From: Desulfuribacillus stibiiarsenatis
GTDB lineage: Bacteria > Bacillota > Bacilli > Desulfuribacillales > Desulfuribacillaceae
DNA: 64,000 bases
Direction: 5' to 3'
Assembly (NCBI RefSeq): GCF_001742305.1
Contig: NZ_MJAT01000036.1
Coordinates: 119,561 to 183,560, forward strand
Shown: positions 1 to 7,520 of the stretch, one piece after another
How the letters are laid out: each line of letters starts with the position of its first letter
How positions within the stretch are numbered: the stretch's first letter is position 1
The notes under the pieces: model-generated
Seen by the model: only the letters and a program-made list of their open reading frames with translations
Databases searched by the model: none
What the model was told of the DNA's origin: nothing
Position numbers and translations under genes: made by a program

Positions 1-557
1 AAAGTATTACAGTAGCAGAAACGTTCCAAGATATGTTTATGAATCAAAATTTCCGTGTATATACAAACACTGACACCATTGGAGTTGAACTTGGTGGCGC
101 TCTCAAGAATATTATCGCATTAGGTGCTGGAATTTCTGATGGTTTAGGATATGGGGACAATGCAAAGGCGGCTCTGATAACGCGAGGATTAGCGGAGATT
201 ACTAGGCTAGGTGTACATTTAGGTGCGGATCCATCAACATTTGCTGGACTAGCAGGAGTTGGTGATTTGATTGTTACATGTACGAGTATTCATAGTCGTA
301 ATTACCGAGCTGGCAAACTAATCGGAGAAGGTAATACAGTAGAGGAAGCAATAGCTAAAATGGAGATGGTTGTAGAGGGCGTAAGAACAACGAAAGCAGC
401 CTATGAATTATCTAAGAAGCACCATGTAACAATGCCAATTACAACACAATTATACGAAATTTTATTCAATAATAAAAACGCTAAAGAAGCTGTTGAGAAC
501 CTAATGGCAAGGGTCAAAAAAGATGAAGTAGAAGCAAATCTATCTATAGAAAAGTAA
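1..557 (+). CDS. gpsA: Glycerol-3-phosphate dehydrogenase [NAD(P)+], C-terminal part
   Basis: The frame is already open at the left edge (first complete codon at position 3) and ends with TAA at 555-557, so the 5' part lies outside the window. The visible part is the all-alpha substrate-binding domain. [11 protein letters not shown], then [21 protein letters not shown], carrying the catalytic Lys, and [11 protein letters not shown] are typical of GpsA. The enzyme makes sn-glycerol 3-phosphate from dihydroxyacetone phosphate for phospholipid synthesis in the cytoplasm. The C-terminus is full length for the family. A hairpin terminator follows directly, so this is the last gene of its transcript. 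Identification is secure; only the N-terminal NAD-binding domain cannot be checked. Confidence 0.95.
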   Translation, partial: SITVAETFQDMFMNQNFRVYTNTDTIGVELGGALKNIIALGAGISDGLGYGDNAKAALITRGLAEITRLGVHLGADPSTFAGLAGVGDLIVTCTSIHSRNYRAGKLIGEGNTVEEAIAKMEMVVEGVRTTKAAYELSKKHHVTMPITTQLYEILFNNKNAKEAVENLMARVKKDEVEANLSIEK

Positions 558-584
558 ACCTTCTTGATTAAGGTTTATTTTTTT
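556..584 (+). terminator. Rho-independent terminator after gpsA
   Basis: Arms AAACCTT (556-562) and AAGGTTT (570-576) with a 7-nt loop, followed by ATTTTTTT. It starts inside the gpsA stop codon. Confidence 0.85.
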
Positions 585-875
585 ATCCAAATATTTTACT
601 TTATTATTACATGCATTTCTTACAATAAAAAAAGATAATTGTATATAATAAAAGCTATATCATAGGTTTTTAGCAACTAGTACTTTATAGTACAAAATGA
701 TAAGAGGAACTACACAGTTTTAATAAAAAATGAGTGCAGAATGACTAGAAACGTGTTAGAATAAAGATAAGTACATATTTCTTTTGTAAGCTGTTATATA
801 AAATGTACTGCGTTTAATCATACAGTTTTAGTACAGTTATTCATTTTAAACTAATTTGAAAGGGTGTTAAGTTTA
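585..875 (+). other. AT-rich gap with five GTAC motifs upstream of pduL
   Basis: No gene is seen in this stretch. It holds five GTAC tetramers at 680, 690, 771, 805 and 831, some in inverted pairs (GTACT-ttat-AGTAC at 680-693) and some extended to GTACTG or GTACAG. I could not assign a clear -35/-10 pair. The spacing suggests a regulatory region for pduL, but no known operator was recognised. Confidence 0.4.
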
Positions 876-1457
876 ATGAAAGTTCCTGTAGGAATTTCGA
901 ATCGACATATACATTTATCAGATCGAGAAGTTGCCATTCTTTTTGGTGATGATCATGAGCTTACACCATTTAAACCTCTATCGCAGCCTGCACAATATGC
1001 TGCTGAAGAGACAGTAACAATCAAAGGCCCTAAGGGATTCATAGAAAAGGTTAGAGTTTTAGGACCTACCAGAAGACAAACGCAAATTGAGATTTCTAGA
1101 ACAGATTGTTTTACATTGGGAATTAATCCACCTGTTCGTGATTCAGGAGATGTAGAAGGTAGTGCTGGTTTGGAAATTATAGGGCCGAATGGTAGTGTTC
1201 ATATTGATGAAGGTGTGATCATAGCACAAAGGCATATTCATATGCATACTAAAGATGCAGAGAATTATGGCTTAGAAGATAAAGACCGAGTATTTGTTAA
1301 AACTGGAGGAGACCGTTCGATTATTTTCGAGAATGTGTTAATTCGCGTAAGCGATAAATTTTCCTTAGAATTTCATGTCGATACGGATGAGGGGAATGCC
1401 GCCTCTTTAAAAAATGGACAATTAGTTGAAATTATTAGTGTTCATATATTAAGATAA
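876..1457 (+). CDS. pduL: Phosphate propanoyltransferase (PduL family phosphotransacylase)
   Basis: A 193-residue protein that interconverts acyl-CoA and acyl-phosphate (propanoyl or acetyl) with phosphate. The N-terminal VGISNRHIHLS block and the second RHIHMHTKDAENYGL block supply the zinc-binding histidines of the PduL fold. Both halves of the duplicated barrel are present and the length matches stand-alone PduL. ATG 876 is preferred to an in-frame GTG at 864 because AGGGTG at 861-866 is then a properly spaced ribosome site. No shell proteins or diol genes are adjacent, so it probably acts in central metabolism. With acetate kinase (ackA, 35.6 kb) it could replace Pta in acetyl-phosphate formation; that pairing is inference. 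Confidence 0.9.
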   Translation: MKVPVGISNRHIHLSDREVAILFGDDHELTPFKPLSQPAQYAAEETVTIKGPKGFIEKVRVLGPTRRQTQIEISRTDCFTLGINPPVRDSGDVEGSAGLEIIGPNGSVHIDEGVIIAQRHIHMHTKDAENYGLEDKDRVFVKTGGDRSIIFENVLIRVSDKFSLEFHVDTDEGNAASLKNGQLVEIISVHILR

Positions 1458-1486
1458 CACCATGAGAAATCCTGGTGTTATTTTAA
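1455..1486 (+). terminator. Terminator after pduL
   Basis: Arms TAACACCA (1455-1462) and TGGTGTTA (1473-1480) followed by TTTTAAT. It includes the pduL stop codon. Confidence 0.75.
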
Positions 1487-1506
1487 TATTTAGGGGTGGT
1501 GTAATA

Positions 1507-2244
1507 ATGAAAATTCATATCTTAGGTTGTTATAGCCCTTTTCCATCAGCATTAGGAGGTACTTCTGGGTACCTTTTACAAACGGAATATGGAAATATAT
1601 TAATCGATTGTGGAAGTGGTGTGATTCACCAATTACACAAACACATTCAGGCACATAAACTAGATGCAGTTATTATTTCTCATACGCATGCAGACCATAT
1701 AAGTGATTTATCAGTATTAAAATATGCCATCGATATTCCTAAGCATTTAGGAATTACTAAGAATAGTTTAACGTTCTATGGCCCGATTGAACTGAAAAGC
1801 GAATATAGTAAATTCGAATATAAGGACAGTTTAATCTATCAACCTATATGTTGTAACGATCGGTTAAATATTTCAGGTGTAGATATAGTGTTTTGTAAAA
1901 CAAAACATCCCGTTCCTTGTTATGCTATGAAATTTACATATCATAATAAAGTAATCGTATATACAGCTGATACTGAGTACTGCAATGAAATTCTTAACTT
2001 TGCAACTGATGCAGACTTATTAATAATTGAAGCTACCATGCTAGAAAAGGACTTTAAGCCAGATAGTGGTCACTTATCTGCAAGGTTAGCAGCAGAATTA
2101 GGACATAAAGCGAATGTGAAACAACTATTATTGACGCATCTATGGCCTTATTATTCTACCGATTTGATATTACAAGAAGCGCAACAAAACTTCAAAGGTC
2201 CAATTACTATAGCAAGTGTAGGACAGGAGTATTATATCCGATGA
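1507..2244 (+). CDS. MBL-fold metallohydrolase (YhfI-like)
   Basis: A 245-residue metallo-beta-lactamase-fold hydrolase. The metal motif SHTHADHISDL (HxHxDH) is near residue 60, followed by a tail with YTADTEY and GHLSARLAAELG, then LLTHLWP. The opening ILGCYSPFPSALGGTSGYLL and the length match the YhfI / RNase Z-like subgroup. The substrate is unknown; the subgroup includes phosphodiesterase-like enzymes. ATG 1507 follows AGGGGTGG. The stop overlaps the start of mnmM by four bases (ATGA), so the two genes are translationally coupled. Family confidence is high, function low. Confidence 0.8.
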   Translation: MKIHILGCYSPFPSALGGTSGYLLQTEYGNILIDCGSGVIHQLHKHIQAHKLDAVIISHTHADHISDLSVLKYAIDIPKHLGITKNSLTFYGPIELKSEYSKFEYKDSLIYQPICCNDRLNISGVDIVFCKTKHPVPCYAMKFTYHNKVIVYTADTEYCNEILNFATDADLLIIEATMLEKDFKPDSGHLSARLAAELGHKANVKQLLLTHLWPYYSTDLILQEAQQNFKGPITIASVGQEYYIR

Positions 2245-2825
2245 GAAAGCTACTTCCAGTCATTCAATTTTCTCACCAATTAGTAGCAACAAAACTTCAA
2301 TCTGGTGGTCATGCCGTAGATGCAACAGCTGGAAATGGTAATGACTCGCTATTCATGCTTAACCACATGAAAAAAAATGCTCATTTATACATTTTTGATA
2401 TTCAAGAACAAGCATTAAACAATACGAAAGAGAAAATTATACACAAATTTGGTACTCAAGAGATTATAAATGCGAATCGGAAGATACATTTCTTGTGCAC
2501 AGGACATGAAAATTTAAAGCGGCACGTCCATTCAAAAGTAAAAGTTATTATGTTTAACTTAGGTTATCTTCCAGGATCAGATGTAAGCATCATTACAAAG
2601 CCAAATACGACACTAGAGGCAATAGAGTCCGGTCTAGAGTTATTAGAAACGTCTGGACTTATAAGCGTTGTTCTATATCCAGGACATGATGGTGGAGACA
2701 AAGAGGCAAATCTAGTTTCAGAGTATGTGACTAAATTAAACTCGTATGATTATGGAGTTATTTTGTATAAACAAATGAATAAGGAAAAGTCACCTTTTTT
2801 TATTGGTATTGAAAAAAAGAGATAG
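2241..2825 (+). CDS. mnmM: tRNA (mnm5s2U34)-methyltransferase MnmM (YtqB family)
   Basis: A 194-residue class I SAM-dependent methyltransferase. VDATAGNGNDSLFML (about residue 25) is motif I and FNLGYLPGSD (about residue 108) is the family signature that replaces the usual DPPY-type motif. This matches YtqB/MnmM, which completes the mnm5 group on wobble uridine in Gram-positive bacteria lacking MnmC. ATG 2241 overlaps the MBL gene stop; GGACAGGAG lies 11 bases upstream. The stop codon sits in a perfect 16-bp palindrome, AGAGATAGCTATCTCT, which may be a weak terminator. Confidence 0.88.
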   Translation: MRKLLPVIQFSHQLVATKLQSGGHAVDATAGNGNDSLFMLNHMKKNAHLYIFDIQEQALNNTKEKIIHKFGTQEIINANRKIHFLCTGHENLKRHVHSKVKVIMFNLGYLPGSDVSIITKPNTTLEAIESGLELLETSGLISVVLYPGHDGGDKEANLVSEYVTKLNSYDYGVILYKQMNKEKSPFFIGIEKKR

Positions 2826-2887
2826 CTATCTCTATATAATTATGATTCAATAAAGTTATTATAGAGAAAAAGGGAGAGAAAATAATT

Positions 2888-3475
2888 ATGGTCGCGATTT
2901 TATATGGAATATTAGCAATTATTTTTCTCGTCACTTCACTTGTTACATTTTTATCGTATAAACAAAAATCAAATTATTTTAAATTCTGGGCCATCTTATT
3001 AGGGGTCTCGGTAGTAGCTATTGTAGCTATTGCAATTGTACTACTTATTACTTCTTCACCAGACGTACCAATAGAACAACCTCCTATGGAGGTACCAGTA
3101 GAATCATCATTAGTCGCTCCTCAAGTGAGTGAGCCAAACTCAACGTCTAGTAATGGAAATAGTTTTTTAGTTATGCTACTAATGTTAGGAATATATATTC
3201 TAATCAACAGTATTCTAGCTGTTTTTGCCTATCGTGATGCAAGTGCAAGGGCGGGTATCACAGGTGGTGTTGCTTGGGCGATAATAATTTTCTTTTTTTC
3301 GATTATAGGACTAGGAATCTATCTGCTTATCAGACCTGTAGGGAACCTAATGGTCTGTGGAAATTGTAAACGAGTAGCTTTAGATGCTTTACCATATTGT
3401 CCTCATTGCCATGCTACTTTAGCAAAAAACCTTGTAATTGATGACAAAATTGAAGAGGTTATGGAAGATGTATAA
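2888..3475 (+). CDS. Membrane protein with C-terminal zinc ribbon
   Basis: A 195-residue protein of unknown function. Two hydrophobic segments lie at about residues 2-25 and 33-55, then a Pro/Ser/Glu-rich linker, then two more at about 96-118 and 128-150. The short C-terminal domain has two CxxC pairs (CGNC and CPHC), a zinc ribbon. The order of membrane segments then zinc ribbon fits small signalling or scaffold membrane proteins, but no named family was recognised. AGGGAGAG precedes ATG 2888. It stands alone, between mnmM and a terminator. Confidence 0.75.
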   Translation: MVAILYGILAIIFLVTSLVTFLSYKQKSNYFKFWAILLGVSVVAIVAIAIVLLITSSPDVPIEQPPMEVPVESSLVAPQVSEPNSTSSNGNSFLVMLLMLGIYILINSILAVFAYRDASARAGITGGVAWAIIIFFFSIIGLGIYLLIRPVGNLMVCGNCKRVALDALPYCPHCHATLAKNLVIDDKIEEVMEDV

Positions 3476-3503
3476 ATTCAGTTTTTGAACTTAGTTATCT
3501 TTT

Positions 3504-3537
3504 GAGATTATTCTGAAGAGAGTAATCTTATTTTTTT
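3504..3537 (+). terminator. Terminator before miaB
   Basis: Arms AGATTA (3505-3510) and TAATCT (3523-3528), with G.T extension, followed by a run of seven T. Confidence 0.7.
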
Positions 3538-3547
3538 ATGTGATTTT

Positions 3548-3556
3548 TGTTATAAT
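3548..3556 (+). promoter_or_regulatory. Probable miaB promoter (extended -10)
   Basis: TGTTATAAT gives a TG-n extended -10 with a perfect TATAAT at 3551-3556. The -35 region is T-rich and poor. It sits between the upstream terminator and the miaB start. Confidence 0.45.
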
Positions 3557-3605
3557 GATAAAACTTAGGAAAAATTAAGAACTATACACAATAGGAGTGA
3601 TAGCA

Positions 3606-4931
3606 ATGAACCCTAAAACATATATGTTTCGTACATTCGGTTGCCAAATGAATGAACACGATACGGAAATTATGGAAGGTATTTTAAACGAATTAGGATA
3701 TTCGCCTACAGTTGAAGAGCAGCAAGCAGACTTAATCATTTTCAACACATGTTCTGTTCGAGAGAATGCGGATAATAAAGTTTTCGGTGAAATTGGACGC
3801 ATGAAGCATCTTAAGCGTCAGAATCCTAACATGTTGTTAGCACTATGTGGCTGTATGGCACAACAACAACCTGTAGTAGACAAAATTTTAAGATCATATT
3901 CTCAAGTAGATATGGTATTTGGCACTCACAATATACATAAGTTACCAGATATAATTGAACAAGCAATACTTTCAAAGGAAACCGTCGTCGATGTATGGCA
4001 GACTGAGGGAGAAGTAGTGGAAAATCTTCCGCGTGTTCGAAGGGACGGATTAAAAGCATGGGTAACGATTATGTACGGATGCAATAATTTTTGCACATAT
4101 TGTATCGTTCCACATACTCGAGGCAGAGAGCGAAGTCGGTCAGCTGAGAATATCCTAAAGGAATTACAAGATTTAAAAGATCTAGGTTATAAAGAAGTTA
4201 TGCTTTTAGGACAAAATGTAAATTCCTATGGCAATGATTTAGAAGAGGGTATTGATTTTCCTGAGTTACTAGAGAAAATTGATGCTATAGGAATTCCACG
4301 GATACGTTTTATGACGAGCCACCCTAAGGATTTCAACGAAAAGTTAACGAATGTCATTAAAAATGGAAAACATTTATGTGAGCATATACATTTACCGTTT
4401 CAAGCAGGTAGCGATGAAGTCTTGAAGCGAATGAATAGGAAGCATACTAGGGATTGGTATTTAGAGAAAATTGACATGATCAAGAAAATCATTCCAAATG
4501 TATCGCTCAGTACAGATATTATCGTTGGATTTCCAGATGAGACAGAGGAGCAGTTTGATAAAACACTCGATATTGTGAAACAGGTAGAATTTGATTTAGC
4601 ATACACTTTCATATACTCACCTCGAGAGGGAACTCCAGCAGCTAACTTAATCGACTCAATTAATCAAACGGATAAGAAAAGAAGGCTTCAGGCTTTAATT
4701 GAAACGCAAAATGAGATTAGCAAAAAGAAAAATTTGGCTTATCTTGATACGATAGTAGAGGTCCTAGTTGAGGGGTATAGCAAAACAAATGCTGAAAAAC
4801 TAACAGGTAGAACTAGAACAAATAAGGTTGTTAATTTCTCAGGAGACGATAAATTAATTGGTGAATTTGTAAATGTTAAAATCGAGCATGCAAAGACTTG
4901 GAGTTTAGAAGGGGTGCTAGTCGATGTCTAA
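3606..4931 (+). CDS. miaB: tRNA-2-methylthio-N6-dimethylallyladenosine synthase MiaB
   Basis: A 441-residue radical-SAM methylthiotransferase that adds the 2-methylthio group to i6A37 of tRNAs reading U-initial codons, acting after MiaA (17.1 kb). The N-terminal UPF0004 domain has its three cluster cysteines in FGCQMNEHD, NTCSVREN and LCGCMAQ. The radical-SAM CxxxCxxC is YGCNNFCTYCIVPHTRG, and a TRAM domain closes the protein (VEGYSKTNAEKLTGRTRTNK). ATG 3606 follows AGGAG at 3593-3597. The last eight bases overlap ricA, and the order miaB-ricA-cotE is that of B. subtilis ymcB-ymcA-cotE. Confidence 0.96.
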   Translation: MNPKTYMFRTFGCQMNEHDTEIMEGILNELGYSPTVEEQQADLIIFNTCSVRENADNKVFGEIGRMKHLKRQNPNMLLALCGCMAQQQPVVDKILRSYSQVDMVFGTHNIHKLPDIIEQAILSKETVVDVWQTEGEVVENLPRVRRDGLKAWVTIMYGCNNFCTYCIVPHTRGRERSRSAENILKELQDLKDLGYKEVMLLGQNVNSYGNDLEEGIDFPELLEKIDAIGIPRIRFMTSHPKDFNEKLTNVIKNGKHLCEHIHLPFQAGSDEVLKRMNRKHTRDWYLEKIDMIKKIIPNVSLSTDIIVGFPDETEEQFDKTLDIVKQVEFDLAYTFIYSPREGTPAANLIDSINQTDKKRRLQALIETQNEISKKKNLAYLDTIVEVLVEGYSKTNAEKLTGRTRTNKVVNFSGDDKLIGEFVNVKIEHAKTWSLEGVLVDV

Positions 4932-5310
4932 TGATTCAATTGAAACAGTGGCAATATTAGATGAAGTAGAACAATTAGCAAAAAAACTTTCCAACGTAGA
5001 GTTTATTCAAAGATATAAAAGGGTGGAAGAGCTCGTAAATCAACATGATACGATTCAAAAATTACTAAAAGATTTAAAAAATGCACAATATGCATCAATT
5101 GATAGTGTGCAAAAACAAAGCGTAATTGATCATCTATATAAACAGTTAATGGACAACCCTTTATTCTCAGAATACATGGAATTACAAGAACAAGTAGAAA
5201 ATTTTCTCAAAGATACGATTTATATATTTACAAAAACGATTTCACCTAATATCTCAATTAATGAAAAAAGTTCAGGTGGCTGTGGGGGCGGCTGTGGCGG
5301 CTGTCACTAA
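4924..5310 (+). CDS. ricA: RicA/YmcA (YlbF-YmcA family regulator)
   Basis: A 128-residue, largely helical YlbF/YmcA-family protein. In B. subtilis, RicA with RicF and RicT forms an RNase Y specificity complex that carries [4Fe-4S] clusters and is needed for competence, biofilm formation and sporulation. The helical part spans residues 5-105, and the tail SSGGCGGGCGGCH supplies three cysteines and a His for a cluster. It overlaps miaB by eight bases and is followed by a strong terminator, so the pair is an operon. The assignment rests on the fold-like helical pattern, the Cys tail and the synteny. Confidence 0.85.
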   Translation: MSNDSIETVAILDEVEQLAKKLSNVEFIQRYKRVEELVNQHDTIQKLLKDLKNAQYASIDSVQKQSVIDHLYKQLMDNPLFSEYMELQEQVENFLKDTIYIFTKTISPNISINEKSSGGCGGGCGGCH

Positions 5311-5326
5311 AAATAATATAAAAAAA

Positions 5327-5357
5327 AGCGCACATTTTTAAAAAATGTGTGCTTTTT
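5327..5357 (+). terminator. Terminator after ricA
   Basis: AGCGCACATTTTT pairs with AAAAATGTGTGCT (one G.T pair), followed by six T; it is also A-rich on the left side. Confidence 0.85.
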
Positions 5358-5362
5358 TATGC

Positions 5363-5389
5363 ACTATAGGAACCTAACCTGCATACAAT
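5363..5389 (+). promoter_or_regulatory. Candidate sigma-E promoter of cotE
   Basis: CATACAAT at 5382-5389 matches the sigma-E -10 consensus. ACTATAG about 13 bases upstream is an imperfect -35. The start would be near 5396, leaving about 80 nt before cotE. cotE is sigma-E driven in B. subtilis, which fits, but the -35 is weak. Confidence 0.35.
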
Positions 5390-5476
5390 TGAACTAAAAG
5401 CTTTTATAGGCTTATTCTTTGCAGTTTTATATTTATATCTCTATCTGCAAGCGAAAAGAAAGAGGAGGTTAATTTT

Positions 5477-6031
5477 ATGGTTTATGTAGATAACCAAGTC
5501 AATACTCGCGAAATCTTCACTAAAGCGGTATGTGCAAAAGGTCGTAAGTATTCGCAAGCTCTCCATATAGTGAAACCAGTGAACGTTCCAACAAGTATTT
5601 TAGGAGCTTGGGTTATTAATCACACATGTATCTCAGAAAAGGTTGGAGACATTGTCGAGGTTGCTGGAAGTTATGATTTAAACATTTGGTATTCTTATGA
5701 TAATAATACCAAAACAACAGTAGCAAAAGAGTTAGTGACTTATGTAGAAGAAATTCCTCTACAAAAAATTGACACAAACTATACTGGGAATCAAATGGAA
5801 GTCATTACCCTAGTAAAGCAGCAACCAAATTGTTTAGAAGCAAAAATTGATCTAGATGGAGCAAGTATTCGAATTAAAGTGGAAAAAGAGTTCTTCGTAG
5901 AATTAGTAGGAGAAACGAAAATTTCGGTATTAGTTCTTGAACCAGAGGATAAAGAGATTGACGAACAAGAAGCATATGATGAGGAATACGATCAAGACGA
6001 AACAGAAATTCTCATTGATGACGAAGAATAA
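5477..6031 (+). CDS. cotE: Outer spore coat morphogenetic protein CotE
   Basis: A 184-residue CotE. The protein directs assembly of the outer coat around the forespore from the mother-cell side. The opening REIFTKAVCAKGRKYSQ, the central LGAWVINHTC and the beta-rich VGDIVEVAGSYDLNIWYSYD are family hallmarks. The C-terminus (residues about 155-184) is strongly acidic, as in other CotE proteins, where it mediates interactions with coat partners. AGGAGG is well placed before ATG 5477. It is flanked by terminators and so monocistronic. The next operon encodes coat-associated YheC/D-type proteins. Confidence 0.93.
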   Translation: MVYVDNQVNTREIFTKAVCAKGRKYSQALHIVKPVNVPTSILGAWVINHTCISEKVGDIVEVAGSYDLNIWYSYDNNTKTTVAKELVTYVEEIPLQKIDTNYTGNQMEVITLVKQQPNCLEAKIDLDGASIRIKVEKEFFVELVGETKISVLVLEPEDKEIDEQEAYDEEYDQDETEILIDDEE

Positions 6032-6046
6032 TATTAATTATTTTTA

Positions 6047-6070
6047 GGGCGTAATCGCCCGTTTTTTTTT
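6047..6070 (+). terminator. Terminator after cotE
   Basis: GGGCG (6047-6051), loop TAAT, CGCCC (6056-6060), then G and nine T. Confidence 0.9.
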
Positions 6071-6090
6071 ATCCAAATAAAGTATTACGC

Positions 6091-6120
6091 TCACTTATAT
6101 TTTATTCCATGCATAGACTA
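6091..6120 (+). promoter_or_regulatory. Candidate sigma-K promoter of the ATP-grasp operon
   Basis: CATAGACTA at 6112-6120 fits the sigma-K -10 consensus CATAnnnTA, with TCAC at 6091-6094 as an AC-type -35 about 17 bases upstream. The predicted start near 6127 is just ahead of the ribosome site TAGGAGG of the first ATP-grasp gene. It implies late mother-cell expression. Confidence 0.45.
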
Positions 6121-6149
6121 TTGCTAGATGGTTGTAGGAGGTTTCTATT

Positions 6150-7520
6150 ATGAACATATATAAGATACCGATTTCTGTTATGGAAGATAAAGAGCTATGT
6201 ATAATATTACCTACTACATGGCAACAGCTCGTTTCTGATCAAGATAAACAAATCATCGAAGTAAGTTTTGGGATGATTGATTTACAAGTACCGATTCGTT
6301 TCCACGTAGGCAACCAATTGATTTTATCAAAATTGCTTGCACAAGCCATTGGATTTCCATATTCAACGACAATTTTACATGTCTTGATAAACAAGAAAGT
6401 TATTCGAATAGGACCTTTGTTTGGAATCTATGCGAAAGAAGAACATACAGGAAACTTTGGACAACAAAATAAGCTATTAATCGATTTTATGAGACGCTGT
6501 GCCAAGAACGGATTAGCAGGTATGGTATTCTCTCCTGGAAACATCGATTTTAAAGAAAAGAAAGCCTATGCTGCATACTACTGTTTTGAAAAAGATACTT
6601 GGAATTATGTACGTATGCCGTTGCCGGATATAATAATGGATCGTGGTATTTACGGAAACTCCAATCAATGGAGAGTTGCGCATCAGGATCGTATTAAATT
6701 GAGACAAATCAAACAAATAACACATTTTAATGCAGGGTTCGCAGACAAATATGTCACTCATAAAATTTTATTAGATAATGCAATCATCAATCAATATCTA
6801 CCTGAAACATATTTGTTAAAATCACAATCCACCTTACTTGAGATGCTTGACCGTCACAAAGAGGTCTATATTAAACCTGTGAATGGAACAATGGGCCAAG
6901 GAATAATTAAGGTTACTTCCAAAAACAATACGTATCTAGTTCAGACCAACACCAATCGATATACATTCCAAGGATTAAAGAAGTTCAAAGCGTTTATTAG
7001 TCGCTCTATATTGACTTCTATTTCACAAAACCAGCTATTAATTCAACAAGGTATAGATCTTACAAAATCTAACCAGAGAATTATAGATTTCCGTGTGTTA
7101 TTGCAAAAGCGACCAAATTTACGCTGGGGAGTAACGGCGATTGTAGCTAGAATCGGTCAACAACAAACAATTACGAGCAATATCTCAAAGGGCGCTAACG
7201 TTAAGAACGGAGAATTGGTATTAAAAGAAATTGCAAAGAAAACAAAGCAAGATCCAGAACATTTAATTCAACATATTAAAGATGTAGCTCTCTTAACTGC
7301 CTTTACATTAGAGACTAAAAATGGGGATTATGGTGAATTAGGCATCGATATAGGTGTCGACCGTAATGGTAAACCATGGATTATTGAAGTGAACCCTAGA
7401 CCAGGGCGGAAGGCATTAAAAATGCTAGACGTGGCATTGCGAGATAAATCAATAGAAAACCCTGTTATATACAGTTTAGAACTTTGGCTTCATCGCATCC
7501 GGAGGGATTATAGTGAGTAA
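6150..7520 (+). CDS. YheC/YheD family spore coat-associated ATP-grasp protein (1 of 3)
   Basis: A 456-residue protein. Residues 1-185 form the family-specific N-terminal domain; residues about 190-450 are the ATP-grasp domain. Visible motifs are YIKPVNGTMGQGI (ATP-binding lysine and glycine-rich loop), IDFRVLLQK, and GELGIDIGVDRNGKPWIIEVN, with the metal-binding Glu and Asn in WIIEVNPRPG. The catalytic set looks intact. ATP-grasp enzymes join a carboxylate to an amine or thiol through an acyl-phosphate. YheC and YheD of B. subtilis are coat-associated; their substrates are unknown. It leads a tight operon (overlap with the next gene) behind a sigma-K-like promoter. Confidence 0.88.
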   Translation: MNIYKIPISVMEDKELCIILPTTWQQLVSDQDKQIIEVSFGMIDLQVPIRFHVGNQLILSKLLAQAIGFPYSTTILHVLINKKVIRIGPLFGIYAKEEHTGNFGQQNKLLIDFMRRCAKNGLAGMVFSPGNIDFKEKKAYAAYYCFEKDTWNYVRMPLPDIIMDRGIYGNSNQWRVAHQDRIKLRQIKQITHFNAGFADKYVTHKILLDNAIINQYLPETYLLKSQSTLLEMLDRHKEVYIKPVNGTMGQGIIKVTSKNNTYLVQTNTNRYTFQGLKKFKAFISRSILTSISQNQLLIQQGIDLTKSNQRIIDFRVLLQKRPNLRWGVTAIVARIGQQQTITSNISKGANVKNGELVLKEIAKKTKQDPEHLIQHIKDVALLTAFTLETKNGDYGELGIDIGVDRNGKPWIIEVNPRPGRKALKMLDVALRDKSIENPVIYSLELWLHRIRRDYSE

